Assembly (NCBI RefSeq): GCF_047495875.1
Contig: NC_092459.1
Location: 19,639,795-19,703,794, forward strand
DNA: 64,000 nucleotides
Source: Pithys albifrons albifrons
Taxonomy: Eukaryota > Chordata > Aves > Passeriformes > Thamnophilidae
Reading direction: 5' to 3'
Made by a program: the position numbers and the translations under genes. Each line of letters opens with the position of its first letter. Positions within the stretch are counted from its first letter, which is position 1. Below the pieces are notes generated by a model, which was given only the letters and a program-made list of their open reading frames with translations, did not search any database and was not told the origin of the DNA. This document shows positions 48,967 through 61,700 of the stretch, piece by piece.

Positions 48967-51900
48967 GAAACCTTGACTTTATGCATTACTGTGTTAGAAG
49001 TTTTAACTAGACATTTACAAACTACAGCCTTGTTCCTGTTGAGGCCCTCTGATCAGATCAGTAGAGGGGACATGCAGACATTTCTCAATAGCAAACTTTT
49101 GATCTGAGTGTTGAGGGATACTATCAGCTGTTTATGATAATTTTAATAGATACAAGTGCTGCTTGATTAGCACAGTTTCAAGCATCCTTATGCTGCTTTG
49201 ATATGTCAAGGAAGAGATGGGGTCAAGTCACAGTAATTTGCCTTGTTTGACTGTAGAGATATAACTTTATCTAATACAGCTCAGGAAACTTCTTGAGACA
49301 CTAACACTCTCACAGGAGAAAGGAGGACACAAAACTCCTTCCTCTTCATCTTCATGAATAATACAGGTTGCATTCTTTCTATCCCTACTGTCCCATGAAG
49401 GACATCTCAAGCTAGTTCTTTGAAAGCATTTTAATATATATAGAACATCAGTAGTTAAATATCATTTAAGCTATGTGCAAACCTTTTTGATCAAATGTTT
49501 CTCTTTATTCCTTTCTTACAGATTTATTTTCCCAGTTTGATTAAGAAATGGAATTTATAATAAGAAGAGAACTGTAGAAAAGAAACCTTAGGCTAGTCAC
49601 AGAAAATCAAAGGCTAAAAGGAAAATATTCTTCCTCCTTCCTATAAGAGAGCTTGGTTATTGACTATTCCCTTAAGACAGTGTTCTGGTCTGGAATGTGA
49701 CTATAAAACCTGCATCTTGTGGTTTGTGACTTTAGTCTTTCAGCATCACATTTTCCCAGCTTTCCTTTTCCTTCCTTTCTTTTAGTTTTTTCCTCCTTTT
49801 TTCACCCCTTTTCCTTATGAATGCCAGAACTAAATTGCCCTTATGATCCTAGAGACAAATTAATTTTTTTTTCTGGTCACAGATAAACACCAGCAGTGGA
49901 AATTTTGGAGTCCAAAGGGTAGCCTTGATTACAGTAGGGAAGTCTCACTGGAGGCTGATATCAATAACTAGACTGCAAAAATGCACATGGGGTCACCATT
50001 TAGCCTAGAGGATCTCAAAGTGTAGTGCAACATTCCAATAGAATAGATCAGAATTCACCAAATGATATTGCATTGTTAGAAAACTTCAGTAAGCAGAGAT
50101 TGTGGTGGTCTATGCCTGACAGATGGTAGGAGAAGAAACAAAACTGGCCCAAGGCTTTGTTTGCTGAAATGACAGAGAGGTAAAAAAGAAGCCTACTTCT
50201 ATAGGGAGAAAAAATATCATAATAAATTGTACATCTAACCAATTACATCCACAATCTTTTATGAGTGAAACACTGAGGCTTTGAAGTCAGTCTCAGGGAA
50301 TGTCTGTTTCACTCACCTCAGGCTAAGGGAATGACCTTCCTTCACTCCTCTGGTATGTTGCAGGCTGCAATACAGCTATCCACATTACAATTTTTGTTTT
50401 CCAAGGAGATACTCATCTCTATTGGTGGGAACAGATAGTAATAATGAGGTATACAGGAAGAAAAATGAAGATTATAGGATTATAGGCTTGTTCCAGGCAG
50501 ATTCCTTGCAAGTGAAGCTATCTGTAGCATAAAAAGTCCCTAAATCCTGCAGAGAAAGAGCTATGAGATTGGTAAAGTATCAGACTATGCATATTGTGTT
50601 CAGCAAATCTGGGTTTTTGAAGGACAATGGTGGTGTGCTTTAAATAGCATAAATCTAGTCTAATGTTGGTGGACTTTCTCTCCTTAGAAAAAGCACTTAA
50701 AACTCCTTTAAAGAAAATTACAGAGAAAGCAAAACCTCTAGAATTGTGCAGATCAACCGTTGGGAACATTTCCCATTGTTATAACTTCCTTTATTAGGAG
50801 TACTTTGCTGAGAGCTCTAAATATGTAAGTTAGATCCAGTTCACACCTTGAGTAATTTTTAGTACATAAAAATAATCTTAAAGAAAAATCTGTGTTAGTG
50901 CTATCAAATATGTCTAAACCCCTGGGCTGTAATGGGAGATGCACTGCGTAAAAACTTAGAGGAAAAGGTTCTGTAATGAGCTCTGGTATCAATTCATGAC
51001 AAGGCAGTGACTATTTCTTTCTGTGCTCCATAATTTAGTTAAAATCTGTATGCTGTTGAGGCCACACAATGGTGACAGACCTCTTCTGAGCTCATCAATT
51101 TTCTTATCAAAGGATCATATATAAAGAGGAAAATGGTGAATCTGTACAGATTCACTTATCAGATGATAACACAGATAATTTTAGAAAATTATTCTCCATC
51201 TCTGTGGAGGAAGAAATATAGAAATATTTTTTGACAGTAGTGAGACATTTGTATATACAAGAGTCACTCTGAAGATATAACTATATCCCATATGTTTTAT
51301 GTTTCACTATTGTTCTGTCCTCCTTCAAACCAATTTGACTTTCTGTAAGTACTTTGTGGATCTGTTTAGATACACTTTCTAATCTCTACAAGAGCTGGAA
51401 AAGAGTTTGCTTTCCTCCAACAGAAACAGACCTTTAGTTGTCAAAAAAAAAAAAAAAGGCAGGGGGAGGGAGTCTAATTTATTTTTTTTATAAAGGCTAG
51501 ATAACTTGAGTTGAAAAATTCCATTGGCCCTGTACTCCCACTTTTGTGAAGGTCACACTCCATCTCTCACCTTGGGTAGTATCTGTTTTCCTGTATTAGA
51601 CATTAACTTGCTGCTGAGCTGTTGCCTAGGCAATCAGATATTTGATCTAGGTCTTTCCATCTCCCAAAACTGCCATGTGTGTTGTCCAGGACTTCTTAGG
51701 TCAGCAACATAAGCAGGCAGTCCTTTGTATATGAGACTTTTCTTAGGACTGGATAGAAAACTGTGGTATCTGCTATTTTTTTTGTTGTGTCATAGGTTTT
51801 CATTCTTGTCTATATATCAACCCCTCTAAAGTACAGAAGTGTAAAGCAGCCATGTTGGAGATGGTGATTCAGGAATGGAGAAGGGCAAGAGATTGCCGGA

Positions 51901-52159
51901 CTGAATTTGACGTGTGGAAGGTCCAGGAGGACCATTCCTGAGCCGGACTGCGTCTCTTTACTACGGACTTTGTCTGTTTCTACCTCTGCTCCCTTTTTCT
52001 TGGGTTCATGTTGTCTCTCCCTGTTCTAGAAGTTTCCCCAGACAGGCGGGAGCTGTCACCAAAGGTACAGCTACCATTGGCCGGCTCCCTCCAGGGGGCG
52101 GTCCCAGTCCTGCCTGTCATCGGTTCACACCCCAGTTCACACCCCCTCAGTTCTTTCAC

Positions 52160-52240
52160 CCAATAGTTTGTAGCGGATTTGCATGCTCCGCCTTAGCTCC
52201 GTCCCCTTTCCAGAACCTTCCCTACCCAAGGTTATATAAA
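52160..52240 (+). promoter_or_regulatory. LTR promoter elements: CCAAT, octamer, TATA
   Basis: CCAAT is at 52160-52164, the exact POU-factor octamer ATTTGCAT at 52177-52184 and TATATAAA at 52233-52240. Their order and spacing are those of a retroviral U3 core promoter. Transcription would start about 25-30 bp after the TATA box, near 52262. Whether it is still active cannot be judged from sequence. Confidence 0.75.
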
Positions 52241-52254
52241 TCCCCGGTTCTGTT

Positions 52255-52260
52255 AATAAA
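52255..52260 (+). terminator. LTR polyadenylation signal AATAAA
   Basis: AATAAA lies 14 bp after the TATA box. It is therefore upstream of or at the predicted start site, which implies a very short R region. Confidence 0.7.
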
Positions 52261-52448
52261 GGCAGATCAGCTCTGGAGATCAGTTCTGATCACCACAGAC
52301 CATCCTTGGCTTCTGGGTGTTTGTTTCTCGCGCGAGGGCAAACCTTACCCGGGGCCTGGGAATCGGCGAACGACAGCTCTGTCGACGGTCTGCAAACACC
52401 CGTCGCTGGTCTGGTCCCTTCCCAGAGACCAAGACTGAGACACAGCCA

Positions 52449-55400
52449 CATGCTTTAAACTTTTTTTGGTCTTAAACATAAAGAACTCTTGAAAATGGGG
52501 AGCAGAAGGTATATATCACCTCATATCAGCCTGGTATATAATTCACTGCTCTGTTTTAAAAGCATTTGCCAAATAACTCTGCTATTCCAGAAGTCAGTTC
52601 CAGCTTCCCTATTAACAGTTTCATCAATTAATTGTTTTCCTCTTGATGAAAGGAAACATGGTCATGAGGTTTTTACTGAATATATTCTGTTTGAGATTGA
52701 TCATACTTAATGGGCCAGTTTGTCCAAAAAATTTAGAGGCTGGATTACTGTCTTTTGATTTTGAACTATCATAAGAGCAGGGCTACAATCTAGACATCAA
52801 GCTGATAAGAACACCCTGAATTTAAGGCTCCTCATAACTATAATTTACAGTGCAGGGAATTTATGATCCAAAATAAAAGTATCAAATAATTTTTGATGGT
52901 GTTGATTTGTGTCTCAAAAGTACAATATCTCTTCTCCTTGACTACCCTAAGAAGGAATGTGTTTCCTTCCAGATAATTCTAAAATGGTGCAAAATCTAAA
53001 CAATCCATCTTATTCCATAAATTTAAAAGATTAGGCTTGAATTAACAAAGTCTTGAAGATTAAATTATAAACTATGAAATTAATAGCTAAAATCATCTTT
53101 ATTATTCAGTAATTAAATTATTGTATGCAAAGAAAAATCCGTTGAAGAAACTGATATTAATCCTACTAGGAGTCTAACATAGAGTGTACATCTTTTAAAG
53201 AGGGATGAAAGAATACAAGTGAAAGAATGACATATCTAAATACTTAAGCAAAGTTTAAAACATTTTTTTTTCCAAATAGATGGGGGCTGCAGGAAATGAG
53301 AAAAGAGAGCAAAAGAAATACTTATAAAAATCAGGGGAAAGAAATACTTTGTTCTGTGTAACGATTATTTTTTACTCTTTCAGAAGAGATTATCTATAGC
53401 AACAATATGTTTATTTCAGTAGAGATTATAAATATTAAGCAAAGAAGGGCCCTTACCAAAACAAAATTAATATATAAAAATAGCAATAGCAATTTTAAGT
53501 TATTGATTTGGAGGAGGGAAGAAAGAGTAATATGATGGTATGATAAACCATGTTTCATAGTGCAGTTCAAACATATGGCTATTAAGTAAATGGTTATTTA
53601 TCACAAAACAAAAGTATTCACCTGACTATTGCATACACTGAAGCACTAATATGTCACTGTGGAACTAGTCACTCAGCTAAAACCATGGCATTTAACAGGA
53701 TGTCAGAAGCCAAGACTCACACCTTTAGGGAAAAGTTCTCTATTCCTGTCTATAAACATGAGTTGGTGTCCTATTTTGCTGCTGTTTCCTCATAGCACTT
53801 ATCTTAATCCACATTAGCCCAGTGTATATCTGTGATGTGACAGTAATGTAGCAGTATTACAATTAGTTATAGTAATTAAAATGCAGCATTTCACAGAAAC
53901 GGTTGACTGTGTTTTGCATACTGTACATTTTATTCTCGCCTTGAATTTCAGCCAGCCATTTGACATGTGAAAGCATTTTCTCTTTGCAGACTGAAAGACA
54001 GAAGGTTTTATAAAAGGCTGTCAGTATGGAATGCTCAGTGGATGTGGGGAACTGCTAATTGAATAATATGGTGCTGCAAAGCTAGTTAATTTTCTTATTG
54101 AATGCCATAGTTTTCAAAAAGGATCCAACAGGAAATCATGATGTGTGAGCCTTGTTTGGAAATCACTTCTGAGGAAAACAGGAACTATATGCACAGAAAA
54201 ATGCTGATGAACACTCCCAGCTTTCCAGCAAGTCAGAATTTCCACTTGGAGAAAAAGAGAAGTTTTTCTGAAAGTGTTTAAGAGTCCAAGTGCCTGTTAA
54301 CACAATTCAGTGCATAAGTTCTTTATTTCAATTCATGAGGAGCTCAAATGCCTAACTCTGTATATAATCCCTAAAACCAGCAAGGAACCTTTAAGACATG
54401 TAATTCAAATACAGCAATATACTTTTTAGATCTGGTTATTTTGGCAAAAGGACATAAATCTCTAAATTATTATAGAAATTACTTCTGCAGTCATATATAC
54501 TTAATTGCCAGCCTTAGTATCTAAAATGCAAATATTTTGGGATAAAAAAGTACTTGTTGGACATCTAAACTAATGCAAAAGACCCGTTTTTCAATGTAAT
54601 TTCTGAATATGTTATTTTTATACTCAGGAGAAGAATTTTTATTTAGTTGTACCATACATTTACCCTTTAGTAACAGTTACCGATAAAATATATCCATGAA
54701 ATAAAAGATATACCTATTGTATTTGTAATGAAAATCATCTACAAGTAAACTGACACATAGTTGAAAACACTCTGATGGAGTATTGTTATTTGTATTATAT
54801 CAGACTACTGGGATTTTTTATATAAGTTAAACATTTACCTATAAATTATTGTAACTATTTATGTAGAACAATATTCTAAGTTGAAAGTTAAATGCTTTTG
54901 ATTGCCTTCTGTTTACTCCCACATGTGCCTTTTACCCCCTGGCAAGGATAATGTGAGGCTTTCCCTCTATTTCTTTGTCTTACTCTTGGTCTAGCCTCCT
55001 TGGAGTCTAAAATTTATCAGGACCGTGACTAGAACTGGAAGGAAGTGGCTGGCTATGGTCAAAGTTCATTGGTGAGTCATAGAGCTTTACTGAACTGTTA
55101 AAGGGCATGCAGAGATAAATGAATTTGTATATCAAATACAAACTTGCCCTTTTTTCTATCTTTAAATGATGGGGAATAAAACCATCACTCGAATAGTAGG
55201 GTTTATCTTTTTCTACAACTCAAATGTACTCATCCCCCCCCCAAAAAAATGCTTCAGCAATTATATTTTGAGACTAAATCATTGAAATCACTAAGTAGAA
55301 AGTTGTTGGGGGATTTTCATATAAAAATAACTTTTAATACTAAAAGAAAAAGAATAGCTATTTTCAATGGATTATACTCTAGGAAAACCACCCATAATGT

Positions 55401-58084
55401 AAGCACTCCTGAGTCTTTTTGCACCTGGTAGCCCCATATGTTTTATTTTATAACCTAAAAACATACTGACATTAACCTTCTAGAAGGATCAAAAGATAAG
55501 CTTAAGTATCACTTAAAATAATTTTTCCAACATGCCAGAATTACACAAATATTTTGGTCTAATAGCAGTTTAGTATCGTTATGGAATCTGTGATTTATGG
55601 TAACATGCATTTCATGTTCCCTTTTTTTCTGGTGAAAAATTGAATGAATATGACACTCTAGTGGTCAGCAGATTTTCTGCAAACTCAGAGAAATAAATTC
55701 AAGCAGTTTCTCTACAGTATTTCATTAAATAACACCTAATTATCCTAGTGTTTCACTTTTGTTTGAATACTGGCTATTTCATTATTTCTATTGCAATTAA
55801 AGTGTTTCTGAGTGTAGCAAAGGATAGGAGACTTTTGTGAGGCCAATAAAATCTGATGAAATGACTGAATTCAAGATTTATGTCAGGTGTGAATTTGGAT
55901 TGATAGATTGACTGGATAAAACAGCTGGAAGCAAAGATTCTCTTCAAATATAAACATGCCATATAGAAGAGAAGACAGCTAGTGCTTCTCCTCCTGAAAC
56001 CCAGGTACTCCACAATAAGAGACAAGGAAACATTTCAACAGAGGTGGGAGATCTTTTTCCTCATTAACTTTCCTCCCACTGGCCCCCATTGATAAGAGGT
56101 CTTTATGTTTATTTGACATCACAAAACATAAGTTAAATAACCTTCTTAGATGGTTACTAGTAGTGACTGTAACCCCACCAAATAGCCACCCTTCTTAGAT
56201 TCTTACTATGCTTAAATTCTATGGATTTGACATATCAACTTTGCTTCTGTCAATAATCATGTTTGATGTACTGCTGTGCTACACAATTTGCATAAAGGTG
56301 GCCTGCAGCAGCTGGATTATTAGGGAGGTGGGAGAAGGGTTATGTAATCAATTCTGCTTCAATTGACTATATTTCAAGGAGTTCACAACTAAATGTCACA
56401 AAACCCAGAAAAGTCAGCTTTGGGCAATTTGATGAAATTGTATTAGCCTTCAAGTAAGTTCTAAAGACCCTTTTCATTTGCCTTTCACCTCTTTTGTTTT
56501 TAATATCTTTCCATTTTACTTGAATATTTGTAGATGTGATCCAGTATAAAAGAAAAAAAAAACAAAAAGAAAAAGGAAAAAGAAAAGAAAAAGAACAGAC
56601 TGGAAAATCAAACTGTGCTATGTAAACCTCCCTCAGTTGTGGAATAGTTCTTGAGAGGTCATAACAGTTGAAAAACCCAGAAGGACCTATTTTAGAGTAA
56701 AGTATCACAAGTTCAGTCATGAAACTAATATCTGAAAAAAAAAATTTAAAATATTGTCTACAGAGAGCAGAAATTTAGCTCTGTGAGTTGATTAAATGCC
56801 CAAAATCTCAGCTGTGTTCAAACATAAAGCTACTATCACAGAGGTTCTGATTTTATTCAGAAAAGCTCACAAACCTTTAAAAGTAAGTCAGTCTTTTCTA
56901 AGAATTCTACAGGAGGGAACCATGATTTATGTTTTGGGTTTTTCAAAAACAATGTTTAACAGACACTGGGAGGAGGGAAGTGCTTAAGGGCAAAGAAGAG
57001 AGTGGCAAGGCAGAAATAGAACTATTTAGTTCTTTCTTACACTTTTCCCACTCCATATAAAACCTATAGCTGTTTAGATTATGTCTTTGTTTGAAAATGT
57101 CTTGATTTCAGCATGTCTCTCCTCTGGTTTAAAACATTATAAGTTCTTAAAAATTGAAAAAAATAGAAAAATAGAATTTGTAAAACAAATCAGTTGTCTA
57201 ATTATAGTGCTTGTATTTTGAATTTTTAGTTTGTGTCCAGATTGCTTCATTTTCCTGACTGATTTTATCCTCCTTTACTAGCTGTTATTGCATCTAATGT
57301 AGCTTGGCACTGGGAATACTTTGTCATCAGCCCACAGAAACATTTCCTCCCATTACCCAGACAGGTTATTCACTAAGCATAGCACAAGTGATTTTGTCAC
57401 TCACATGCTCTTTTCATCCGAGTACTGATCAAAAGATTCTTCCAAATCTATTAAAGATATCTTTATCTTAGATTCTGAGCACAACTCAGACAATAATAAG
57501 ACAACTGTATTTTCATTAGTTATTCCAGAATCCAATTTCATATTTGAAACCTGTGCTATCTAAGACCAATAAGTTTCAGTAAAGTGCTGCAGTAGCAATT
57601 AGGTTTAACAACATTTCAGTACTAGAACTGCTTTCTAGTAGTGACAGATGATTATGCCTCTTAGATAAATTCTTTCAAAAGAAATAAAGAGAAAAAAAGC
57701 AAATTTGTAGTGAAGTTTGAACAATTTTTATCCTAGAGAAAATGGAAAATCTTGTCTATGAAATTGTGTACAATTCTGTACATCAAACTAAACACAAAAA
57801 CAAAAGTAAATACATTTTCTAAGCAAAATAAATACATTTTCTTGTGAAATTTAAGTATTTATATGCATATTATGTTACTCTTATATTTTATTTTCATTAA
57901 ACTAAAATTCCAAAAATTTTTAAGTGTGAAAATATTATTGTACTAGGTGTTCAACAAACATAGTAGAAGATGGCCACCAGCTTCTGTTTCTTTCCTTCTG
58001 TAATATGGGTAATATCCTTTCAGCAGTTTGTTTTAAAAACTTAGATGGGTTCCTTCAAAAATGTAGTAATCTGACTAAATGTGC
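52449..58084. other. unique AT-rich sequence, no gene seen
   Basis: It contains purine/A-rich low-complexity sequence at 56547-56595 and a poly-C/poly-A junction near 55235-55249. No gene or interspersed repeat is recognised. Confidence 0.55.
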
Positions 58085-58797
58085 CCACTGGTATCTGAGC
58101 AGCCTGTATAGACAGCCTTTGCTCTCTGCAGAGGAAGTGAGAAGGGCCTGAGGTGCCTTGTGGACAAGAATTTAACCATGGTCCAGTGATGTGCCTTGTG
58201 GACAAAAAGACCAGATGGTATCCTGACAAAAAAACATTGCCAGAAGATCCAGGGAGGTGATCCTTCCCCTCTGTTCTACTTTGCTGAGGCCACATCTGGA
58301 GTGCTTTGTCCACTTCCAGGCTCCTCAGTTCAGGACAGACAAGTAACTACAGGAGGGTCCAGTGAAGTTCTATGAAGATGATGATGGGACTGGATGATGA
58401 GAGTCTGAGGGAGCTGGACCTGTTCAGCTTCAAGAAGAGACAAGTGAGAGGGGATCTTATCAATATATTCAATATCTTAAGGGGAAGTGTCAGGAGAATG
58501 GGCCAGATTCTTTTCAGCAGAGGCCAGGAACATGACAAGGGGCAAGAGATGCAAACTGGAACACAGGAATATCCATCTAAATATGAAGAAAAAGTTCTTT
58601 ACTGGGAGGATGACTGAGCACTGGAACAGGCTGTCCAGAGAGGTTGGGGAGGCTCCTACTCTGTAGATAAAAAATCTACCTGGAGATGATCCTATTGAAC
58701 CTGCTCTATGTACACCTACTTTAACAGGGGGGGTGAATTAGATGATCTTCAGAGGTTCCTTTCAACCTCAACCATTCAGGGATTGTGGTTCTGCTTT
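58085..58797 (+). mobile_element. CR1 LINE 3' end
   Basis: This is a plus-strand CR1 3' region of about 700 bp. It holds the segments around GTGTGCC-like 'GATGTGCCTTGTGGAC', TCCAGGGAGGTGATCCTTCC, GGCCACATCTGGAGTGC, GAGCTGGACCTGTTCAGC, AGGGGATCTTATCAATATAT, GAGCACTGGAACAGGCTG and the terminal GATGATCTTCAGAGGTTCC, all in the correct order. The last repeats of the tip are degraded (CATTCAGGGATTGTGG). The coding end of ORF2 is broken. Confidence 0.92.
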
Positions 58798-61700
58798 CTG
58801 ATGCATGTTCCATCTTATCCTCAAGTTAACATCCAAACTAGGCCCTTTCAAATCTGACTGACAATCTGTTTCTCTCCATTGACTATAAAATTAATCCAGG
58901 CCTAGTAATTCAAAAGTATGTGCATATTCTCTAGGCAGTTAAATGAAATTAATCCTTCAAATTAGACATGATAATTAGGCAGATGATGTCTCTGGTGCAT
59001 TAGTTGGTTTAATCTCGCTGTGCTAATTTGAAGTATTTGTCCCTCCTTTCTGTTTCAGGATTTTGCCTTTATGATATAAATCTGCAGAAGGGAACTTTTC
59101 GTCATCCCTCAGCCACTCTGTCAGTGATGTGTGAATAGTTTTTTTCCACTTCCACAGTTCCAAACCACACCAGCTGCTTGACTTACAACTGTGCAAATAA
59201 AGGATAACTTATGTGCTGAAGATTAATAATTAAGAGTTTTTCTTTATCATTTTTAAAACTGAAAATCAGCATTCCCTGTGTGATCTGTCATATTTTACTG
59301 TTTTTACCAGTGATATCAGATGACATTTTAAATTTCTAAAACTAAGAGGCTTATTATAAGGAGATATTTATTAATAAGTACAAATGATACTGTACCTCAG
59401 GCCTCTCTACTTATTGTTCAGTAATATTTTACTATGATGTGTGACATTTACATTAATATTTTAATGATGCATTATATTTTATGGTCTGTAGTACCATATA
59501 GTCTAGAGTTCCATGGGGTTTAAAACCAATGGAACTGCACTGATAAGGTAGATTTCCTGTCAGTGCAAGGGCAAGCCAGGCTCACTGTACTTCCTATTAC
59601 ACTTCCTGATTATAAAATATATGCATCAGATGAATCAGGATGGTGTTATTCACATTCTTTATCGTAAGGAATATTTTTAAGTACAACTGATTAGAAATTG
59701 AACTGGGTCCCTAACCAGCGAAATTCTGTCAGAATTTCATAGCTCTTCTTGGAATGCTTGGAGTTTTATCAATTATTTGTCCTTTCTTAAGACTCTCTTC
59801 TCCCTTTTATGTACTTTCAGACATGGCCTATAAGGGTGCATCTTATTCAGCTTAAGTAGAGACTGTTTCATTATGTTTTCTGATCTGTTTTGCAGCTTGT
59901 TTTATGAAAAGTCTTTTATCCCTTCTTCCCTGATGTTCTAGTCACAATTCTTTTTCATTACAGAACTTTTAACAGTAAATTGTACCTTTCAAGTTTAGCA
60001 TTCTTTTTAAGACTTCCCTCAATAGTCACTTCATGGGGTTTTTTACATTGCTTATTAGCATTAATTAGTACTGACCATTTGGGTCCCCCAGAAGCAGAGT
60101 TGACTATACTTAATAGTAATATATCTGATTTTAATATTTAAAAAAATGCTTATCCTTTTCCATCTAGCACTACAGGAACAGAGTGTTGAATGACAGATCG
60201 ATGCCCATGTAAGTTTCTCTGATTTTCCAGATACATATTTATAACATCCCTACTAAATTATTGTGCTACATTGTGATCTATTTACAATATATTGGCATGC
60301 ATTAAAGAGAGGATGATAACTTATCAATTGCTTGCTTCTATCCAATATCCCTGTCACAAACAGGTGCATTAAAAAAAAAAAAAAATTGTCCCTAGATGGA
60401 CATATTTTTTCCTGCTGCTTTTTGTGTTACACCAGAATTTCAGAAAGGCATATTTCAGTTGACAGAATTGCACCCTGACTACTTTTAGTTCAGTGTTTAT
60501 TCACAATATTATAAATAGAATGAAATACTACAGAAAATACATTCAATCCACAAATCATATATTCTTCTACTTCTGACTTAGTTAGGGCAAAATCAGACTC
60601 ACAGAAGAGGATTCATCTAACCAAATGTGCATATATATCATCAGAGATCTACTCCATGTAAATTGGACTAGACCCTCTCTGTGGCTGGTGGAGAGAGCCA
60701 GGGATTTCTGTGTGATTTATCAGATCCATACAGGAAGTGTCTTTTAAAGCTCAATGAATCTCACAAAAGTTATTTTTTTCCAGCAACAGAGTGCAGAAGT
60801 AGCTTTAATAGAAACCTCAGATACAAACAATCAGATTAGAGGTCTCTACATTTCAAAAGATAAAACATGTACATTTTATATTCAGTTCTGCAAAGTAATT
60901 TCCATTTACCTGGGCACAAAACTCTAAAATCTCAAAGATTTTAAATTCTGCTCAAATCAATTAGTACATTGATTTTAAAATAGGAATAAAAAATAAAGAA
61001 AGTTGTGCAGTAAAAGTACCTAAGGCAGGAGAGTAAGGTATAGACCAGTAATAGATGGAGAGTGAATAGGAAGCATGAAAGAATGGGATATTTAAGAATT
61101 AGTTACTCTTCACTGTGTTCCATCAAATATGTTTGTATCTGACAGAAAAAGTATTGCATCACAGCTGTAATTTCTAATGCCTATTTCTGTGTGGTGCTAT
61201 ACAGTGTTGAGCAGTTCTTTATGAACAAATAAACAAACACTATGGTCTGAAGAGCATTTTTTTTTTGGACAAGCAAGACTTTGTAACGTAAATTTTTCTT
61301 TAAGAATTACAAAAGCATAAGAGCTGCTAAACACATGACAAATGAAAAAAAAATTCATCAAAAAAAGTTTACATTGATCATTTATTGGGCAGGAAGGTAT
61401 GAGAAACAAGAAAGACGAAAAGATATTTGGGTAATTATTTAGGAGTGCAGGCAGAGTGCAAAACCAGATAATCCTTAATCCATCTATGATGTCTCTCAAC
61501 AGTGTATTTAAATTAACTCTCATTTGATATTGATTTTAAGACATACATGACTTCTTTTAGTAGAATGAAACTTTAAGGGAAAAGTCAAACTTCTAATTCT
61601 AAATATATCTAAATGAGTGTATCTAAATGAGACCCCATATTCGTAGTAGAGGAACTTTCTTTAACACATATTTATTGCACATATTTCTAATTGATTCAAG

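Larger units (their letters stand above)
36546..51846. other. 15-kb gene-free stretch, unique AT-rich
   Basis: I recognise neither interspersed repeats nor defensible coding sequence in this stretch. It holds A/C-rich low-complexity sequence at 45671-45760 and 46338-46380, a 14-bp tandem duplication at 46853-46880, and a C-rich tract at 48938-48966. Open frames such as 37004-37336, 43287-43640 and 47962-48300 have no recognisable domain and biased, AT-driven composition. Long unique gaps like this may hold conserved noncoding elements, but that needs an alignment I cannot make. Confidence 0.5.
51853..52442 (+). mobile_element. well-preserved solo LTR, class II-like (6-bp TSD CAGCCA)
   Basis: A 590-bp LTR runs from TGTTGGAGATGG to ...GACTGAGACA. 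It is flanked by perfect 6-bp copies of CAGCCA at 51847-51852 and 52443-52448. A 6-bp duplication is usual for ERVK/class II (alpha- and beta-like) elements. U3 carries CCAAT (52160-52164), an octamer ATTTGCAT (52177-52184) and TATATAAA (52233-52240). AATAAA follows at 52255-52260, then a U5 with TTTCTCGCGCGAGG. I count 24 CpG sites in 590 bp, many more than in the surroundings; together with the intact duplication this points to a fairly recent insertion. No gag, pol or env lies beside it. The 174-codon frame at 51914-52438 lies within the LTR and is not a gene. Confidence 0.92.

Noticed and set aside
51914..52438. 174-codon plus-strand frame
   Set aside because: It lies entirely within the solo LTR bounded by the CAGCCA duplications and overlaps the promoter and polyA signal. 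It has no recognisable domain.
53930..54000. Pyrimidine tract plus CAG (TTTCTCTTTGCAG) like a 3' splice site
   Set aside because: No open frame with recognisable protein follows and no partner donor can be defended; such motifs are frequent by chance.
56547..56595. A-rich stretch that could be a retrocopy tail
   Set aside because: It is an interrupted A/G low-complexity tract with no retrocopy body beside it.
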